A stretch of 64,000 nt of DNA from Streptantibioticus_A sp037034305 (lineage in GTDB: Bacteria; Actinomycetota; Actinomycetes; Streptomycetales; Streptomycetaceae), in NCBI GenBank assembly GCA_037034305.1, contig JBAGJY010000008.1, positions 124,001-188,000 on the forward strand, read 5' to 3'. Below are positions 50,433 to 59,903 of this stretch, one piece after another. The position numbers and the translations under genes were made by a program. The notes beneath the pieces were generated by a model. The model did no database searches. It was not told where the DNA came from and saw only the letters and a program-made list of their open reading frames with translations. Position 1 is the first letter of the stretch. Each line of letters opens with the position of its first letter.

Positions 50433-52252
50433 ACGTTCTCCAGGTTGGTCCCCAGGCGCCGCTGCCGGGTGTTCTGCTCACCCTGGCGCAGTTGTCGGCC
50501 GTCTCGCCGGTGGTCCCAGGGCTCAAGCTGCGCGATGACGCCGGGGGCGCCCCGGAACAGCAGCAGTGCCTGGCCGTTCGGCAGTTGCCGGATCTCCTCC
50601 GGCCGCAGCACGCGCTTCTCCCGCTCGTTCTTCATGGTGCCGTAGCCGAAGAGACGGGAGGTGTCGCGCTGGGTGGAGATCTCGGTCAGTTCGGTCTCGC
50701 CGATGAGGTCGGAGAACCGGCGCAGCGCCTCGATGTCCTTCAGACCGCCCATGACCAAGGACGCCGCCGCGTTGTCCAGGAGGGTGTCCGCCTCCTGGCG
50801 GCCCCACCGCTGCACCGCCTGGCCCAGCGACTGCAGGGCGTACACCAGGTGGATCCCGTAGCCGCGGGCGTCGGAGGCCAGTGCGGGCAGCTTGGGCAGC
50901 GGGGCGACGTTGGCGACCTCGTCGAGGACCAGGCGGATGAAGGGGTCGAGCCGCCCGGACGGGGTGCGCGGAGCGCGCCGCTTGGCCGCGTCGACGACCT
51001 CACCGAGCAGCATGGTGGTCAGCGGTGCCACATTGGTCGAGGCGTTCGCGTCGCTGATCAGGACGAGGGTGTCGCGGGACGCGACGAAGGCGTCCGGCTG
51101 GAACACCGCCACACCCGGTTGCGGTGTGACACAGCGCAGCACCTTGCGCAGCGCCAGCGGTTCGATCTGGGCGGCGAGCGTCTGCCGGGTCGAGGCGATG
51201 GTCTCGTCCGCACCCGTGGAGACCGACCTCAGCAGCACGTCCCAGCCCGGCTCGGCCTGTGGATGGTCGGTGAGGATGGCGCGCGGTTCGTTCGCGTTCT
51301 CCAGGTTGGTGGCCCAACGCAGCACGTGCTCAATGGACTTGCCCTCCAGGGCCGCGGCGTGCAGCAGCCGGGTGAGGGCGGAGGACGCCGTCTGGCGGAA
51401 GAACCCGGCGTTGGAGGACGAGGAGTCGTCGGCTCCCATGCCGACGGAGAACGACAGCGCGCGGGACGTCGCGGTCTCCCCGTCCTGGCAACCGGCCACC
51501 GGGTCCCACACCATGCGTTCCGGCCACCCGACGGTGTCGAGCGGGTCGAAGACCCAGACGCGGCCCATGCGGGAGCGCGGCTCGGCGATGACGTCCAGGA
51601 CGTCGGCGCGGGTGGAGGTGACGACGAGCGGCCCCGGCGCGTCCAGGCAGGCGGGGATCACGACCGTGCGGGACTTGCCCGCGCCGGACGGTGCGATGAC
51701 CGCGACGGAATCCTCGGGGGTGACCACCAGCGGCTGCCCGGTGCCGAGTTGGTGGCCGAACCGCCAGCCCACCTCGTTCAGGCTGGCGCGGGCCGCCGCG
51801 CGCGGGTCGAAGCTGCCGTCGGCCCTGGCGAAGGTCGCACCGCGGGTCTGCGCGGCGGACTCGCGGGCCCGCTGCTCACCGAGCGCCAGCCTCGCCTCCC
51901 CGCCGGTGGCGAGCCCTTCGCCACCGCCGCCGCGGGTACGGTGGCGCACCGCCCGGGCAGTGGCCCACAGCAGGACCGCCGGCACGAGCAGGAACGCGGC
52001 CCACGCGGCCAGCGTGACGCCGGTGGACGCGGGGTGTACGTGGCCTCCGAGCCCGTTCAGCGGCTGGCGGAGGAACAGGCCCTGGAAGGTGGCGGCCACA
52101 TCGCAGACGCCCAGCCCGTCGGCCGTGGCCCAGACCGCCAGATGCCAGGCGGCTGCCACACAGGCGAGGAAGGTGATGGCCTTCGCGACAGCCTTCCAGC
52201 CCGCGGGCTCCGCCTTGTTGTCCTGGCGGCCCAGTTCCCGTCCACGACCCAT
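50429..52252 (-). CDS. VirD4/TraD-like type IV coupling protein
   Basis: A 607-residue ATPase. Two N-terminal membrane helices (about 24-45 and 78-100) precede the motor. Walker A is 'APSGAGKSR' (Lys193), and Walker B is 'IRLVLDEVANVAPLPKLPAL'. 'GIHLVYALQSLGQAVQRWG' and 'LLDNAAASLVMGGLKDIEAL' are typical of TraG/VirD4 hexamers. Such proteins bring substrate, usually a relaxase-DNA complex, to the channel. It heads the leftward operon convergent to the channel operon. With no relaxase nearby, its substrate may be a protein or a relaxase encoded elsewhere. Confidence 0.9.
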   Translation of the reverse strand: MGRGRELGRQDNKAEPAGWKAVAKAITFLACVAAAWHLAVWATADGLGVCDVAATFQGLFLRQPLNGLGGHVHPASTGVTLAAWAAFLLVPAVLLWATARAVRHRTRGGGGEGLATGGEARLALGEQRARESAAQTRGATFARADGSFDPRAAARASLNEVGWRFGHQLGTGQPLVVTPEDSVAVIAPSGAGKSRTVVIPACLDAPGPLVVTSTRADVLDVIAEPRSRMGRVWVFDPLDTVGWPERMVWDPVAGCQDGETATSRALSFSVGMGADDSSSSNAGFFRQTASSALTRLLHAAALEGKSIEHVLRWATNLENANEPRAILTDHPQAEPGWDVLLRSVSTGADETIASTRQTLAAQIEPLALRKVLRCVTPQPGVAVFQPDAFVASRDTLVLISDANASTNVAPLTTMLLGEVVDAAKRRAPRTPSGRLDPFIRLVLDEVANVAPLPKLPALASDARGYGIHLVYALQSLGQAVQRWGRQEADTLLDNAAASLVMGGLKDIEALRRFSDLIGETELTEISTQRDTSRLFGYGTMKNEREKRVLRPEEIRQLPNGQALLLFRGAPGVIAQLEPWDHRRDGRQLRQGEQNTRQRRLGTNLENV

Positions 52253-52371
52253 CGTTCCGTCCCCCCTGAACGCAACTCGCCCAAGTGGGCTGCTTGATCA
52301 AGGGGCACGGTAGCGCACTTGGCCGGAAGTCGACCATCAGGCCGAGCGACTGGCCTGGCCGAGAGCCGGTC

Positions 52372-52433
52372 GTGCGGCACCGCTGCCGCACCGAGCCGCC
52401 CGTGCGGCGTCGGCCGGAGTCCCGCTCCGGCCG
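52372..52433 (-). terminator. Two hairpins between the FG-GAP and coupling-protein genes
   Basis: GTGCGGCA/TGCCGCAC with a 4-nt loop (52372-52391) and CGGCCGGAG/CTCCGGCCG with a 5-nt loop (52411-52433). Both lie downstream of the leftward FG-GAP gene and ahead of the coupling-protein start, in a 286-bp gap. Confidence 0.6.
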
Positions 52434-52538
52434 AGCGGCGCTTCCTGGCGCGGCCTGTGGCGCCATCAGGACCAGAGGTGCGCGGACGGCGGCGGAAACC
52501 GGCGACCTGTGGACGCGCTCGGCCGCGCGTGCGTGTCC

Positions 52539-55500
52539 CTAGAACAGTCCGGCGTAGCCCTGCCATCCGGTGGCGGCCTTGATGCGGGGGCCGAAGGAGC
52601 CCCTGCCGTCGCCCGGGCTGATCCACATCGTGCCGGAGGAGTCGCGCTCCAGCAGGTCCGGCCTGCCGTCGCCGGTGAGGTCACCGGCCCCGACGATCGC
52701 GTTGTATCCGCTGCCCCAGTGGGCGAAGACCTCGGTGCGAGCGGCGAAGCCGCCCTTGCCGTTGCCCGCCATCAGCCACAGGTTGCCCGAGCGGTCGTAG
52801 GCCAGCAGGTCGCCGATCCCGTCGCTGTTGAGGTCGCCGACGGCGATGAGCTTGCTGTAGCTGAGCCCGGTGCGCAGCAACACCCTCGCCCCGAACTTCC
52901 CCTGGGCGGTGCCCGGGTAGAGGTAGAGGTTTCCGTTGGACGCGCTCCACGCGAGCAGGTCCGGGTGGCCGTCACCGTTCAGGTCACCGGCGTAGCCCAG
53001 CCACTTGTACTGGTTCCACCCGGCGCCCAGGTCGGTGTACGAGGTGGTCGGTACGTGGATCTCGGGTACGCACTCGTTGTGGTAGAGCCTCAGGTCACCG
53101 GTGGCGGTGCGCATCAGGGTGTCGTTGCAGCCGTCGCCGTCGACGTCGCCGAACGGGATCGGCGTGGCGCCCGACGGCCAGGTGACCTTCTGGGAGAGCC
53201 CGGAGAAGCCGCCCTTGCCGTTGCCGAGTTCGTAGGCCAGTGCGCCGGTCGAGGTGCGGACCAGCACGTCGCCGAATCCGTCCGGTCGACCGGACGCGGA
53301 GCCGAAGTCGTGGAAGGCCGCAGAGCCCTGGGTGACCGTCACCGTTCCGGACGCCACCGCCGCCGGGCCCTCACCGTCCGCGGGCTGGACGGTGAGCTGC
53401 CACCGGTAGTCGCCGTTGCGCACCAGGTGGCCGGAGGCGTCGCGCTCGTCCCAGCTCGCGGCGAGGGCGCCGCGGGTCTCGCCGCCGGTCAGCGTCCTCG
53501 CCGGCGTGCCCGTGGCGGCGCTGGTGAACGTCAGCGACCAGGACGCGGCCGGTTTGGAGAGCGTCCAACTGCCCTGCCACGCCGCCGCAAAGCCCGCCGC
53601 GGAAACCTCCGCCATGGTGAGCGCCGAGGTCGGCACGCCGCTGGGCACCACGTGCGCCGACCCGTCGTCCGTGAGGTAGACGACCCCGCCACCGTACTGG
53701 TCGACGGCCCAGCCGCGTCCTTCGACCGGGTCGGTGAGCTGGGCGATCTGGTGGGTGACAGGCGAACCGCCGGTGACGTCGGTGAGGTTGAGCGTGCCGC
53801 CGGTGACCGTGGCCACGAAACCGTCACCCAGCCGGACGGCGCCGTCCGCGGTGTAGGGGACCGGGATGGACCTGCCCGTCGCGGTGTCGTAGACACCCGC
53901 GCCGCCCGCGGCCGTGGTGCAGGCCCAGTAGATCCAGTGGCCCACCGCCTGCAGCGCGGAGATCGGGCAGTTGCCGACCTCGGCGGTACCGGTCGTGGCC
54001 TTGGTGTCGAGGTCCACCGCCTTGAGATGCCCGCCCGGCCGCGCCTCGACCCACAGCGTGTTCCCGGTCAGCGCGAAGGCGGTGAGGGGGAGGTCGCTCC
54101 CGGCCCCGCTGAGCGATCCGGCTCGGATCACGCGGATGCCGTTGCCGTTCACCCCGCTGTACGCGATGTTCGCGCCGGAGACCTGTACGTCGCGCAGGTC
54201 GGTCAGGCCCGTGGACGTGACCGCGCCGGGCAGCAACTCCGTTGTCCCGGCCTGGGGTTGGACGTCGAGGGTCTGACCGGTCGCGGTCTGCAGCAGTTCG
54301 TCGGAGTCGGAGACCGGCCCGATCCACCCGGGCCCGCCCGCTGTTCCGCCGTCGCTCACCGGCAGTCGCACCGAGGAGAGCCCGTCGGTGCCGCCGTACG
54401 GGAAGGTGTCACGCAGCGCGAGGATGCCGCCTGCCAGGCTGACGCCGTCCCGCCGCAGCGACGCGATGGGGAAGGACGCGGCCTGCCGGAGCGCGGCCCG
54501 CCCGTCGGGGTCGGCGGTGACCGACTGCAAGGTGGTCCCGGCGGCACTGTGCGCTTCGGCGACCAGGAGGCGGTCCGGACCTGCGGTGACCGCCTGGTAG
54601 GTACTGCGGTCGAGGTCGGTCAGCAGGGTGCGCGGCGTCCCGCCGTCCAACGGGTACGCCAGCAGCCTGCTGGCCTGCCCGGCCACCAGATCCTGGCCGG
54701 CCACGCCCAGCGGACGGGTGCCGGGGGCGGTGGTCAGCTTGCGGGGCTCGGCGGTGATGTGCCCCGTGTCGAACAGATACGCCGTGCCGTCGCCGTTCAG
54801 CAGGACCAGGTACGTCCCGAAGAGCGCGAAGTAGCCGCTGCCCTGCCCCAGATAAGGGCTCAGGTTCAGCGGGGTGACGGTACCGTCGGAATCCAGCCAG
54901 CCGTAGGACCTGGTGCCGTCCAGCAGGTAAGTGATGAGGACATCGCTGCTGTCACCGCCGCCCGCGACGACGTACGACTGGCCGACGGGCAGCGTGGCCC
55001 CGGCGGGCAGGCCGGTCACCCGCTGGTCGGTCGTGGTGCCGCCGCTGCCGGGGGAGAGCAGCGTGAACGTGCCGCTGCCGTGGCCGTCCTGGGCGTAGGT
55101 GAGCACCTTTCCGGCGAAGGAGCCGACGACCTGGCCCCTGGAGGGAAGGGTCAGCGTCCGGTCGGTGCCGGTGCGCACGTCCCGCAACACGGCCGTTCCG
55201 CCGTACTGGTACTCGCCGCCCCACAGCACCACCGCGTCGTTCCCGGCGTACGCCACCGTCGTCCTGTCCGGTGTCGTGGCGATCGCGGTGGTGGTGCCGG
55301 AGGCGTCGTCGGTCCAGGCGTAGCCCTGGTTCACCGCGCCGTGCAGGAAGCCGTCGGCGCTGACGCCTGCCAGCAGGCCCGGGACGGCGTACGGGTCCTG
55401 CACCGGTGCCACGGTGATCGGCGCCGACACCGGGGCGGGCGCGGCCGTGTCGGCGTACGCCGTTGGAAGGCCCAGCCCCGATATCAGGGCGCACGTCGTT

Positions 55501-55541
55501 GACGCGGCCAACAGGACACGTCTGTGAGGGCGTTGAGCCAC
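52539..55541 (-). CDS. Secreted FG-GAP/VCBS repeat protein
   Basis: A 1000-residue exported protein. A signal peptide of about 35 residues ('RRVLLAASTTCALISGLGLP') leads to a large beta-propeller-like region of WD/YVTN-type repeats up to about residue 630, then a beta-sandwich ('AGFAAAWQGSWTLSKPAASW'). Four FG-GAP units with calcium loops follow: 'GDVDGDGCNDTLMR', 'GDLNGDGHPDLLAW', 'GDLNSDGIGDLLAY' and 'GDLTGDGRPDLLER'. It is probably a cell-surface binding or adhesion protein. GTG 55541 has GGGGAGG five bases upstream. Single-gene unit with terminator-like hairpins downstream. Confidence 0.85.
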   Translation of the reverse strand: MAQRPHRRVLLAASTTCALISGLGLPTAYADTAAPAPVSAPITVAPVQDPYAVPGLLAGVSADGFLHGAVNQGYAWTDDASGTTTAIATTPDRTTVAYAGNDAVVLWGGEYQYGGTAVLRDVRTGTDRTLTLPSRGQVVGSFAGKVLTYAQDGHGSGTFTLLSPGSGGTTTDQRVTGLPAGATLPVGQSYVVAGGGDSSDVLITYLLDGTRSYGWLDSDGTVTPLNLSPYLGQGSGYFALFGTYLVLLNGDGTAYLFDTGHITAEPRKLTTAPGTRPLGVAGQDLVAGQASRLLAYPLDGGTPRTLLTDLDRSTYQAVTAGPDRLLVAEAHSAAGTTLQSVTADPDGRAALRQAASFPIASLRRDGVSLAGGILALRDTFPYGGTDGLSSVRLPVSDGGTAGGPGWIGPVSDSDELLQTATGQTLDVQPQAGTTELLPGAVTSTGLTDLRDVQVSGANIAYSGVNGNGIRVIRAGSLSGAGSDLPLTAFALTGNTLWVEARPGGHLKAVDLDTKATTGTAEVGNCPISALQAVGHWIYWACTTAAGGAGVYDTATGRSIPVPYTADGAVRLGDGFVATVTGGTLNLTDVTGGSPVTHQIAQLTDPVEGRGWAVDQYGGGVVYLTDDGSAHVVPSGVPTSALTMAEVSAAGFAAAWQGSWTLSKPAASWSLTFTSAATGTPARTLTGGETRGALAASWDERDASGHLVRNGDYRWQLTVQPADGEGPAAVASGTVTVTQGSAAFHDFGSASGRPDGFGDVLVRTSTGALAYELGNGKGGFSGLSQKVTWPSGATPIPFGDVDGDGCNDTLMRTATGDLRLYHNECVPEIHVPTTSYTDLGAGWNQYKWLGYAGDLNGDGHPDLLAWSASNGNLYLYPGTAQGKFGARVLLRTGLSYSKLIAVGDLNSDGIGDLLAYDRSGNLWLMAGNGKGGFAARTEVFAHWGSGYNAIVGAGDLTGDGRPDLLERDSSGTMWISPGDGRGSFGPRIKAATGWQGYAGLF

Positions 55542-55679
55542 TCGTTCCTCCCCAGGAGCGCAAGGGTGCGCGGCCACGGGACCGGTCACCGGCGCACCAC
55601 CCGCCGCGCACCCCTCAACCCCCGCCTCGCACAAGTGGCCGGATCATAGCGCCGCATCCGTGCCGTGTCTCGGCCAGGT

Positions 55680-56897
55680 TCACGCGGGCAGTGGAGCGTG
55701 GCCGATGATGCGCTCGCCCATGGCCGCGGAGGCGCGAACGGCGTCGAAGGCGTAACCGCGCATGGTGTGTTCGTAGTCGCCGATGGCGGTCAGCAGCGGC
55801 TTGCCGCCCATCGCTGCCGCGACCAGTTCGGCCCCGAGGACCTGGGCGTCGCGCAGGGCGGTGTTGGCACCGATGCCCAGGGCCGGGCTCATGGCGTGGA
55901 TGGCGTCGCCGATGACGGTGACGTTCGTGGGCGCCCACGGCGAAGTGGGGACACTGCTGCGCAACACCAGCGGTTGCACCGTGTCGAGGGCCCACATCCG
56001 GACCAGTTCGGCAACGCCGGGATGCCAGGAGGCGACGCGCTTCAGGACGTACTCCCTGAGCGCCTCTGGATGCGCCGTGAACAACTCCGCGTCGGCGGGC
56101 AGGCGGGCGGTGACGGAGCTGAAGATGCTCAGCGCGAAGTCGTTGCCGACCTCGTCACGGAACGCCTCGTCCCGTTCGGCGACCAACGGCGAGCGCGGGT
56201 TGGCACGTTCGAGCGGGGCGAAGTTGATCACGTCGTGTTCGGCGCCGGAGACCAACGTGAACACCGAGTACAGATCGTCCGGGATCTCGCGTTTGGTCGC
56301 GGCGGTGAGCGGAATCTTCGCGGCGATGTGGCGTACGCCCAGGTCTTTGACGCTGGCGTGCGGGAGGAGTTGGGCGCGAACGGCGGAGTTGATGCCGTCC
56401 GCACCGACCAGCACGTCGACTTCGTCGTTCTCCCCGTTCGACAGGCGCACGGTGACACGTGCGCCCGGGGTGTGGCGGTATCCGATGACCCGGGCGCCGA
56501 AGCGCACCCTTTTCTCCAGGCCGGTGTAGAGGATCCTACGCATCGTCGAACGGTCGGCCACCAGGTGTTCCGGAACGCCTCCGGTGGCGTCGCCGCCCCC
56601 GACGGAGCCGCTGGTGTCGCGGATCAGGGTCGGGTTGAGCTGCTCGTCGAAGTGGCGTATCTGCTGCCGGGGCATACCCGCGGTCGCGACGAACAGCTCC
56701 CACAGCCGCGGGTCCAGCACGCTTTTCATGGCGGTTGTTCCGGTGGAGTTGACGTGCAGCCGGTATCCCGGGTTGCGGGTGACGAGATCGGCGTCGCGTT
56801 CGTACACGACCACGTCCAGGCCGTGCTGGTGAAGATGGCGGGCGAGCGTCATGCCGGCGAGCCCGCCGCCGGCGATGGCGACACGGAAGTCGGACAT
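55680..56897 (-). CDS. FAD-dependent monooxygenase (PHBH fold), copy 1
   Basis: A 405-residue flavoprotein. The FAD-binding 'VAIAGGGLAGMTLARHLHQH' is at the N-terminus, 'VDVLVGADGINSAVR' is the DG motif, and 'VTVIGDAIHAMSPALGIGAN' is the GD motif. It is a class A aromatic hydroxylase type, using NAD(P)H and O2; the substrate is unknown. It is paralogous to the gene at 57121-58353, with which it shares the C-terminal 'MGERIIGHAPLPA'-like ending. Leftward, separated from it by 223 bp with no clear terminator. Confidence 0.88.
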   Translation of the reverse strand: MSDFRVAIAGGGLAGMTLARHLHQHGLDVVVYERDADLVTRNPGYRLHVNSTGTTAMKSVLDPRLWELFVATAGMPRQQIRHFDEQLNPTLIRDTSGSVGGGDATGGVPEHLVADRSTMRRILYTGLEKRVRFGARVIGYRHTPGARVTVRLSNGENDEVDVLVGADGINSAVRAQLLPHASVKDLGVRHIAAKIPLTAATKREIPDDLYSVFTLVSGAEHDVINFAPLERANPRSPLVAERDEAFRDEVGNDFALSIFSSVTARLPADAELFTAHPEALREYVLKRVASWHPGVAELVRMWALDTVQPLVLRSSVPTSPWAPTNVTVIGDAIHAMSPALGIGANTALRDAQVLGAELVAAAMGGKPLLTAIGDYEHTMRGYAFDAVRASAAMGERIIGHAPLPA

Positions 56898-57120
56898 GGG
56901 GAACCCTCCTTTAAGGATGTTGGTTCGCGGGTTGGTTGAGCGCCCGGGGCGCGAGGCCCGGCGCCGGATGCGGGAGTCGGCCTGCTACGGAAGGCCATGG
57001 GGTGCGGCCTGACCGCACGCCGTCCGCGGTGAAGTACGGCGCACCGCCGCCGCGTTGCCGCTGGGGCGGGGCCACCGTGCGTCTGCGGGAGGGTGCGGTT
57101 GGGCCGGTATTCGGTACGGG

Positions 57121-58353
57121 CTATGCGGGCAGGGGGCTTTGGGCCATGCGCTCCTGGCCGACCCTGGCCGCTTCTCGTACGACGCGGAAGCCGTAGTCGA
57201 GCATGTCGCGCTCATAGGCGGCCAGGGCGTCGGCCAGGGCGAGTTGCCCGTCGGCGACCTTCTTGAGCGCACGGCCGAGCAGTGTTCCGTCACGCATCGC
57301 GACGTTGGCCCCGCGGCCCAAAGTGGGCGTCATCGCGTGGACGGCGTCGCCCAGGAGCGTGACGTTGGTGGGTGCGTCAAGCGCCGTCGGCACGCTGGTG
57401 TACATCTCGGCGAGGAAGAAGGAGGTCGGATCCGCGCCGAGAACGAGTTCGGCGGCACGGGTCGGCCAGTCGCGTAGCGTCTCGGCGGCGATCCGGCGCA
57501 GTTCCTCGCCTGAGCAGGCGCGCATCGCGCCGTCGGTGTTCGGGAAGAACCCATGGCGACCTCCCACGACGCACACGACGTAGTCGTCCTGGTCGCGCAT
57601 CGGGATCCCGGGAGCGAAGCGTGCCGCGGCCTCCGCGGGAGAGGTCGGAAAGCGGACGGAGCCGAGCCCGAGAAAGACCTTCCGCTCGTCCGAAGCGATG
57701 GTGAAGATGTCCTTCAGGGTCTCGGCGGGCACGACGGGCTCGGCTGCCGCCATCGGCAGGCGGCCGTAGATCGCGGTGATTCCGGCGTCCGCCGCCTCGG
57801 CGTGCGGGGCCCGCTGGCGGCGAACGGCCGAGCGGATGCCGTCGGCACCGACAAGTACGTGGCCGTGCGCCTGCGAACCGTCGGTGAAGTACGCGGTCAC
57901 CCCGTCGGCACAGCTCTCGTAACGGCTGAGGGTCTTTCCGAAACACACCGCGTCTTCGAGCCCTGCGAGCAGGATCTGACGCAGGGTCGCACGGTCGACG
58001 TTGGCGTGCGGGGCTGGACCGTCGTGGGCGGGCCAGACCCCTTCACCGTGCGCGTCCCGCGCCGGGAGGCGCTTGATGACCGACAGGTCGGTCCCCAGGA
58101 TCGTGGTGAAGGCCTCGGTGTACTGCGCTGTCGCGTCGAACACCGCGTGCAGGTCTGCCGGGAGGACTTCCCGGGCGGCGCCCAGGGCGTCGGCGTCCAG
58201 GTGGAGGCGGTAGCCCTGAGGCCGGTCCCACGGGCTGGCGTCGCGTTCGAAGACCGCGACGTCGATTCCGTGGCTGCGCAGCGACTGCGCGAGAGTGAGG
58301 CCGCCGAGCCCGGCACCGGCGATGAGAACCCTCAGTTCAGACATGTCAGACAC
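57121..58353 (-). CDS. FAD-dependent monooxygenase (PHBH fold), copy 2
   Basis: A 410-residue flavoprotein related to copy 1. Motifs are 'VLIAGAGLGGLTLAQSLRSH' (GxGxxG), 'GHVLVGADGIRSAVRRQRAP' (DG) and 'VTLLGDAVHAMTPTLGRGAN' (GD). The ending 'VGQERMAQSPLPA' parallels copy 1. GTG 58353 has AAGGGA six bases upstream; ATG 58344 (MSELRV) is an alternative. Tandem FAD monooxygenases of this type may inactivate antibiotics or hydroxylate aromatics; no biosynthetic cluster surrounds them, so resistance or catabolism is plausible inference. Confidence 0.87.
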   Translation of the reverse strand: MSDMSELRVLIAGAGLGGLTLAQSLRSHGIDVAVFERDASPWDRPQGYRLHLDADALGAAREVLPADLHAVFDATAQYTEAFTTILGTDLSVIKRLPARDAHGEGVWPAHDGPAPHANVDRATLRQILLAGLEDAVCFGKTLSRYESCADGVTAYFTDGSQAHGHVLVGADGIRSAVRRQRAPHAEAADAGITAIYGRLPMAAAEPVVPAETLKDIFTIASDERKVFLGLGSVRFPTSPAEAAARFAPGIPMRDQDDYVVCVVGGRHGFFPNTDGAMRACSGEELRRIAAETLRDWPTRAAELVLGADPTSFFLAEMYTSVPTALDAPTNVTLLGDAVHAMTPTLGRGANVAMRDGTLLGRALKKVADGQLALADALAAYERDMLDYGFRVVREAARVGQERMAQSPLPA

Positions 58354-58757
58354 GACCGTCCCTTGTTCGAAGTTCGACAAAGGACGTACAGGTGGCCTGA
58401 CCAGGCTCTTGCACGAACACCGAGGCGTCACCCGGACTACCTACCGGGCAGTGGCTTTCGTACGTCGCCCGCAACGTAACGCCCCGCCGTCGCGCTTCGC
58501 AAGCCCTTGCCGACCTGGAACCGGGCAAAACCCCGCGCCGGTCACGCACCGCGCCCGGACCACCAAGCCGAACGCGACATGAGACGGAAAGTGAGACGGA
58601 GACGACGAAGGGCCCGGCCGCTGATCAGCAGGCCACTCGTTCAGACTGCCCGCAACGGCGGCTCGTCAGACACCTTGCCCGCAGTGCCGCTGACAGTGCC
58701 GTCGTAGCCTTCCCGGCGCAGCGCCTCGGCGGTGGTTGGGCGCACCTCCTCTGGAAC
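58354..58757. other. 404-bp gap, possibly with a coding remnant
   Basis: No convincing gene. On the minus strand at about 58630-58750 a frame reads 'RPTTAEALRREGYDGTVSGT' and ends shortly after in 'DEPPLRAV' with TGA. It has coding-like composition but is only about 35 codons and unrecognised, possibly a remnant. The rest looks like spacer plus the monooxygenase promoter. Confidence 0.3.
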
Positions 58758-59255
58758 CTAGTGCCAACCGCGGAGGGTGACTTTTGGACCTCCCGTGAGG
58801 TAGCTGTGGAGGGCGCTGCCGGTACTCGGGACGAATTCCTCGGGAAGGGCGTGGGTGTCGACCCAGCAGACCCGGGCATGTTTGGCAGGCTCGCGGTTCT
58901 CAGGCTGGCCGGTCCACGCGTGGGTGACGAAGACGACGGTGAGGAAGCCGTTCGGGGCTTCGACTCCCCAGGCTCCGTGGATGATGTGGGCAACACGCAG
59001 AGACTCCGGCTTGACGATCAGGCCGGTCTCCTCGCGGAGTTCGCGGACAGCGGTGTCGGTGACGGGCTGGCCCGGTTCGCTCTTCCCAACGGGAAGGTCC
59101 CACATCCCCGGTGCGAACTTGGCGACAGGACCACGTTGAAGGAGCACGACGCGCCCCGCTTCCGCGTCGTGAACGATGACAGCTCCGACCAGGAGAGTCA
59201 TCGAGTCGAGGGCGGGCTTGAGCGCGCGGGACTCGTCGATCCTCTGCTGAGCCAC
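58758..59255 (-). CDS. NUDIX hydrolase (MutT-like)
   Basis: A 165-residue NUDIX protein. After 'LLVGAVIVHDAEAGRVVLLQ' the box reads 'GKSEPGQPVTDTAVRELREETG'-like. Spacing is standard, but Gln stands at the first conserved Glu of G-x5-E. The metal-binding REL-x-EE core is intact, so activity is plausible. The substrate is unknown (nucleotide clean-up or mRNA-cap-like roles in the family). GTG 59255 follows AAGGGA. It lies 115 bp downstream of a second, frameshifted NUDIX gene on the same strand. Confidence 0.85.
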   Translation of the reverse strand: MAQQRIDESRALKPALDSMTLLVGAVIVHDAEAGRVVLLQRGPVAKFAPGMWDLPVGKSEPGQPVTDTAVRELREETGLIVKPESLRVAHIIHGAWGVEAPNGFLTVVFVTHAWTGQPENREPAKHARVCWVDTHALPEEFVPSTGSALHSYLTGGPKVTLRGWH

Positions 59256-59370
59256 AATGTCCCTTCGTTCGCATGGTTGTTGGGCGTGCTTGGATAAGAG
59301 CTTCTCTGGGGGGAACGGTCGCCCCCTGCGTGCATCGAGACATCGACACAGGGGCAACCTGAGCCCGGCG

Positions 59371-59899
59371 TCAACGAAGCGCTTGCGCGATCCGAAGCCG
59401 TAGAACCTGATCGTTGATGCTCTCCGCGTCGCGCCAGTCCGCGTCGGCGACCTCTTCGGCCTGTAGTTCGCCCACCTCGGCGGCAGTGCGGAAGAGGAAC
59501 CAGAAGTCGATGTGCTGGTGCTCCGGTTCACCCTTCGCATCGTTGGCGGGGATGGGGTGGACGCCGATGTGTGGAGGGCTGTCACCTACCGGACTGACCG
59601 CGGCACTGGAGATGCCGGGTCTCCTCGGTGAGCTCGCGGCAGGCGGCTTCTTGAAGAGTTGTGTCGTCGGCCTCGAGATGCCCACCGGGCAGGAGCCACT
59701 TGCCGGTGGCGAGGTGGTGGACGTGCAGGATGCGTCCATCTGGCCTGGCGTGTGGGCCCGGCACCGGTGTTCTTGCGGGGGCCCCGAGGTGAACGTCTGG
59801 GGTAACGAGCGGACGGCCGGGCGGTTTCGCCCAGGTCAGCTCCTGCGGCCCCACGCGGGGTGCTGCGTGATCGAATCCTGCAGGCGCGGACGGGGGCAC
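59371..59899 (-). pseudogene. NUDIX hydrolase interrupted by a single-base frameshift
   Basis: Two frames together make one NUDIX protein. The upstream part runs 'HVHHLATGKWLLPGGHLEAD' to 'LQEAACRELTEETR' and then stops at 59582. The +1-shifted frame continues 'PGISSAAVSPVGDSPPHIGV', then 'HQHIDFWFLFRTAAEVGELQ' and 'RIAQALR', ending at 59371. One extra G in the run at 59617-59619 (an extra C on the coding strand) explains the break: removing it restores E-E-T-G-I-S. The REL-x-EE box itself lies before the break. It may be a recent mutation or a sequence error. Confidence 0.8.
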
Positions 59900-59903
59900 G
59901 ATG

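Noticed and set aside
37189..52252. Secretion-like block as an AICE (actinomycete integrative and conjugative element)
   Set aside because: AICEs encode an FtsK-like TraB, a replication initiator and an integrase with att sites; none was found here, and VirB4/VirD4-type ATPases are present instead.
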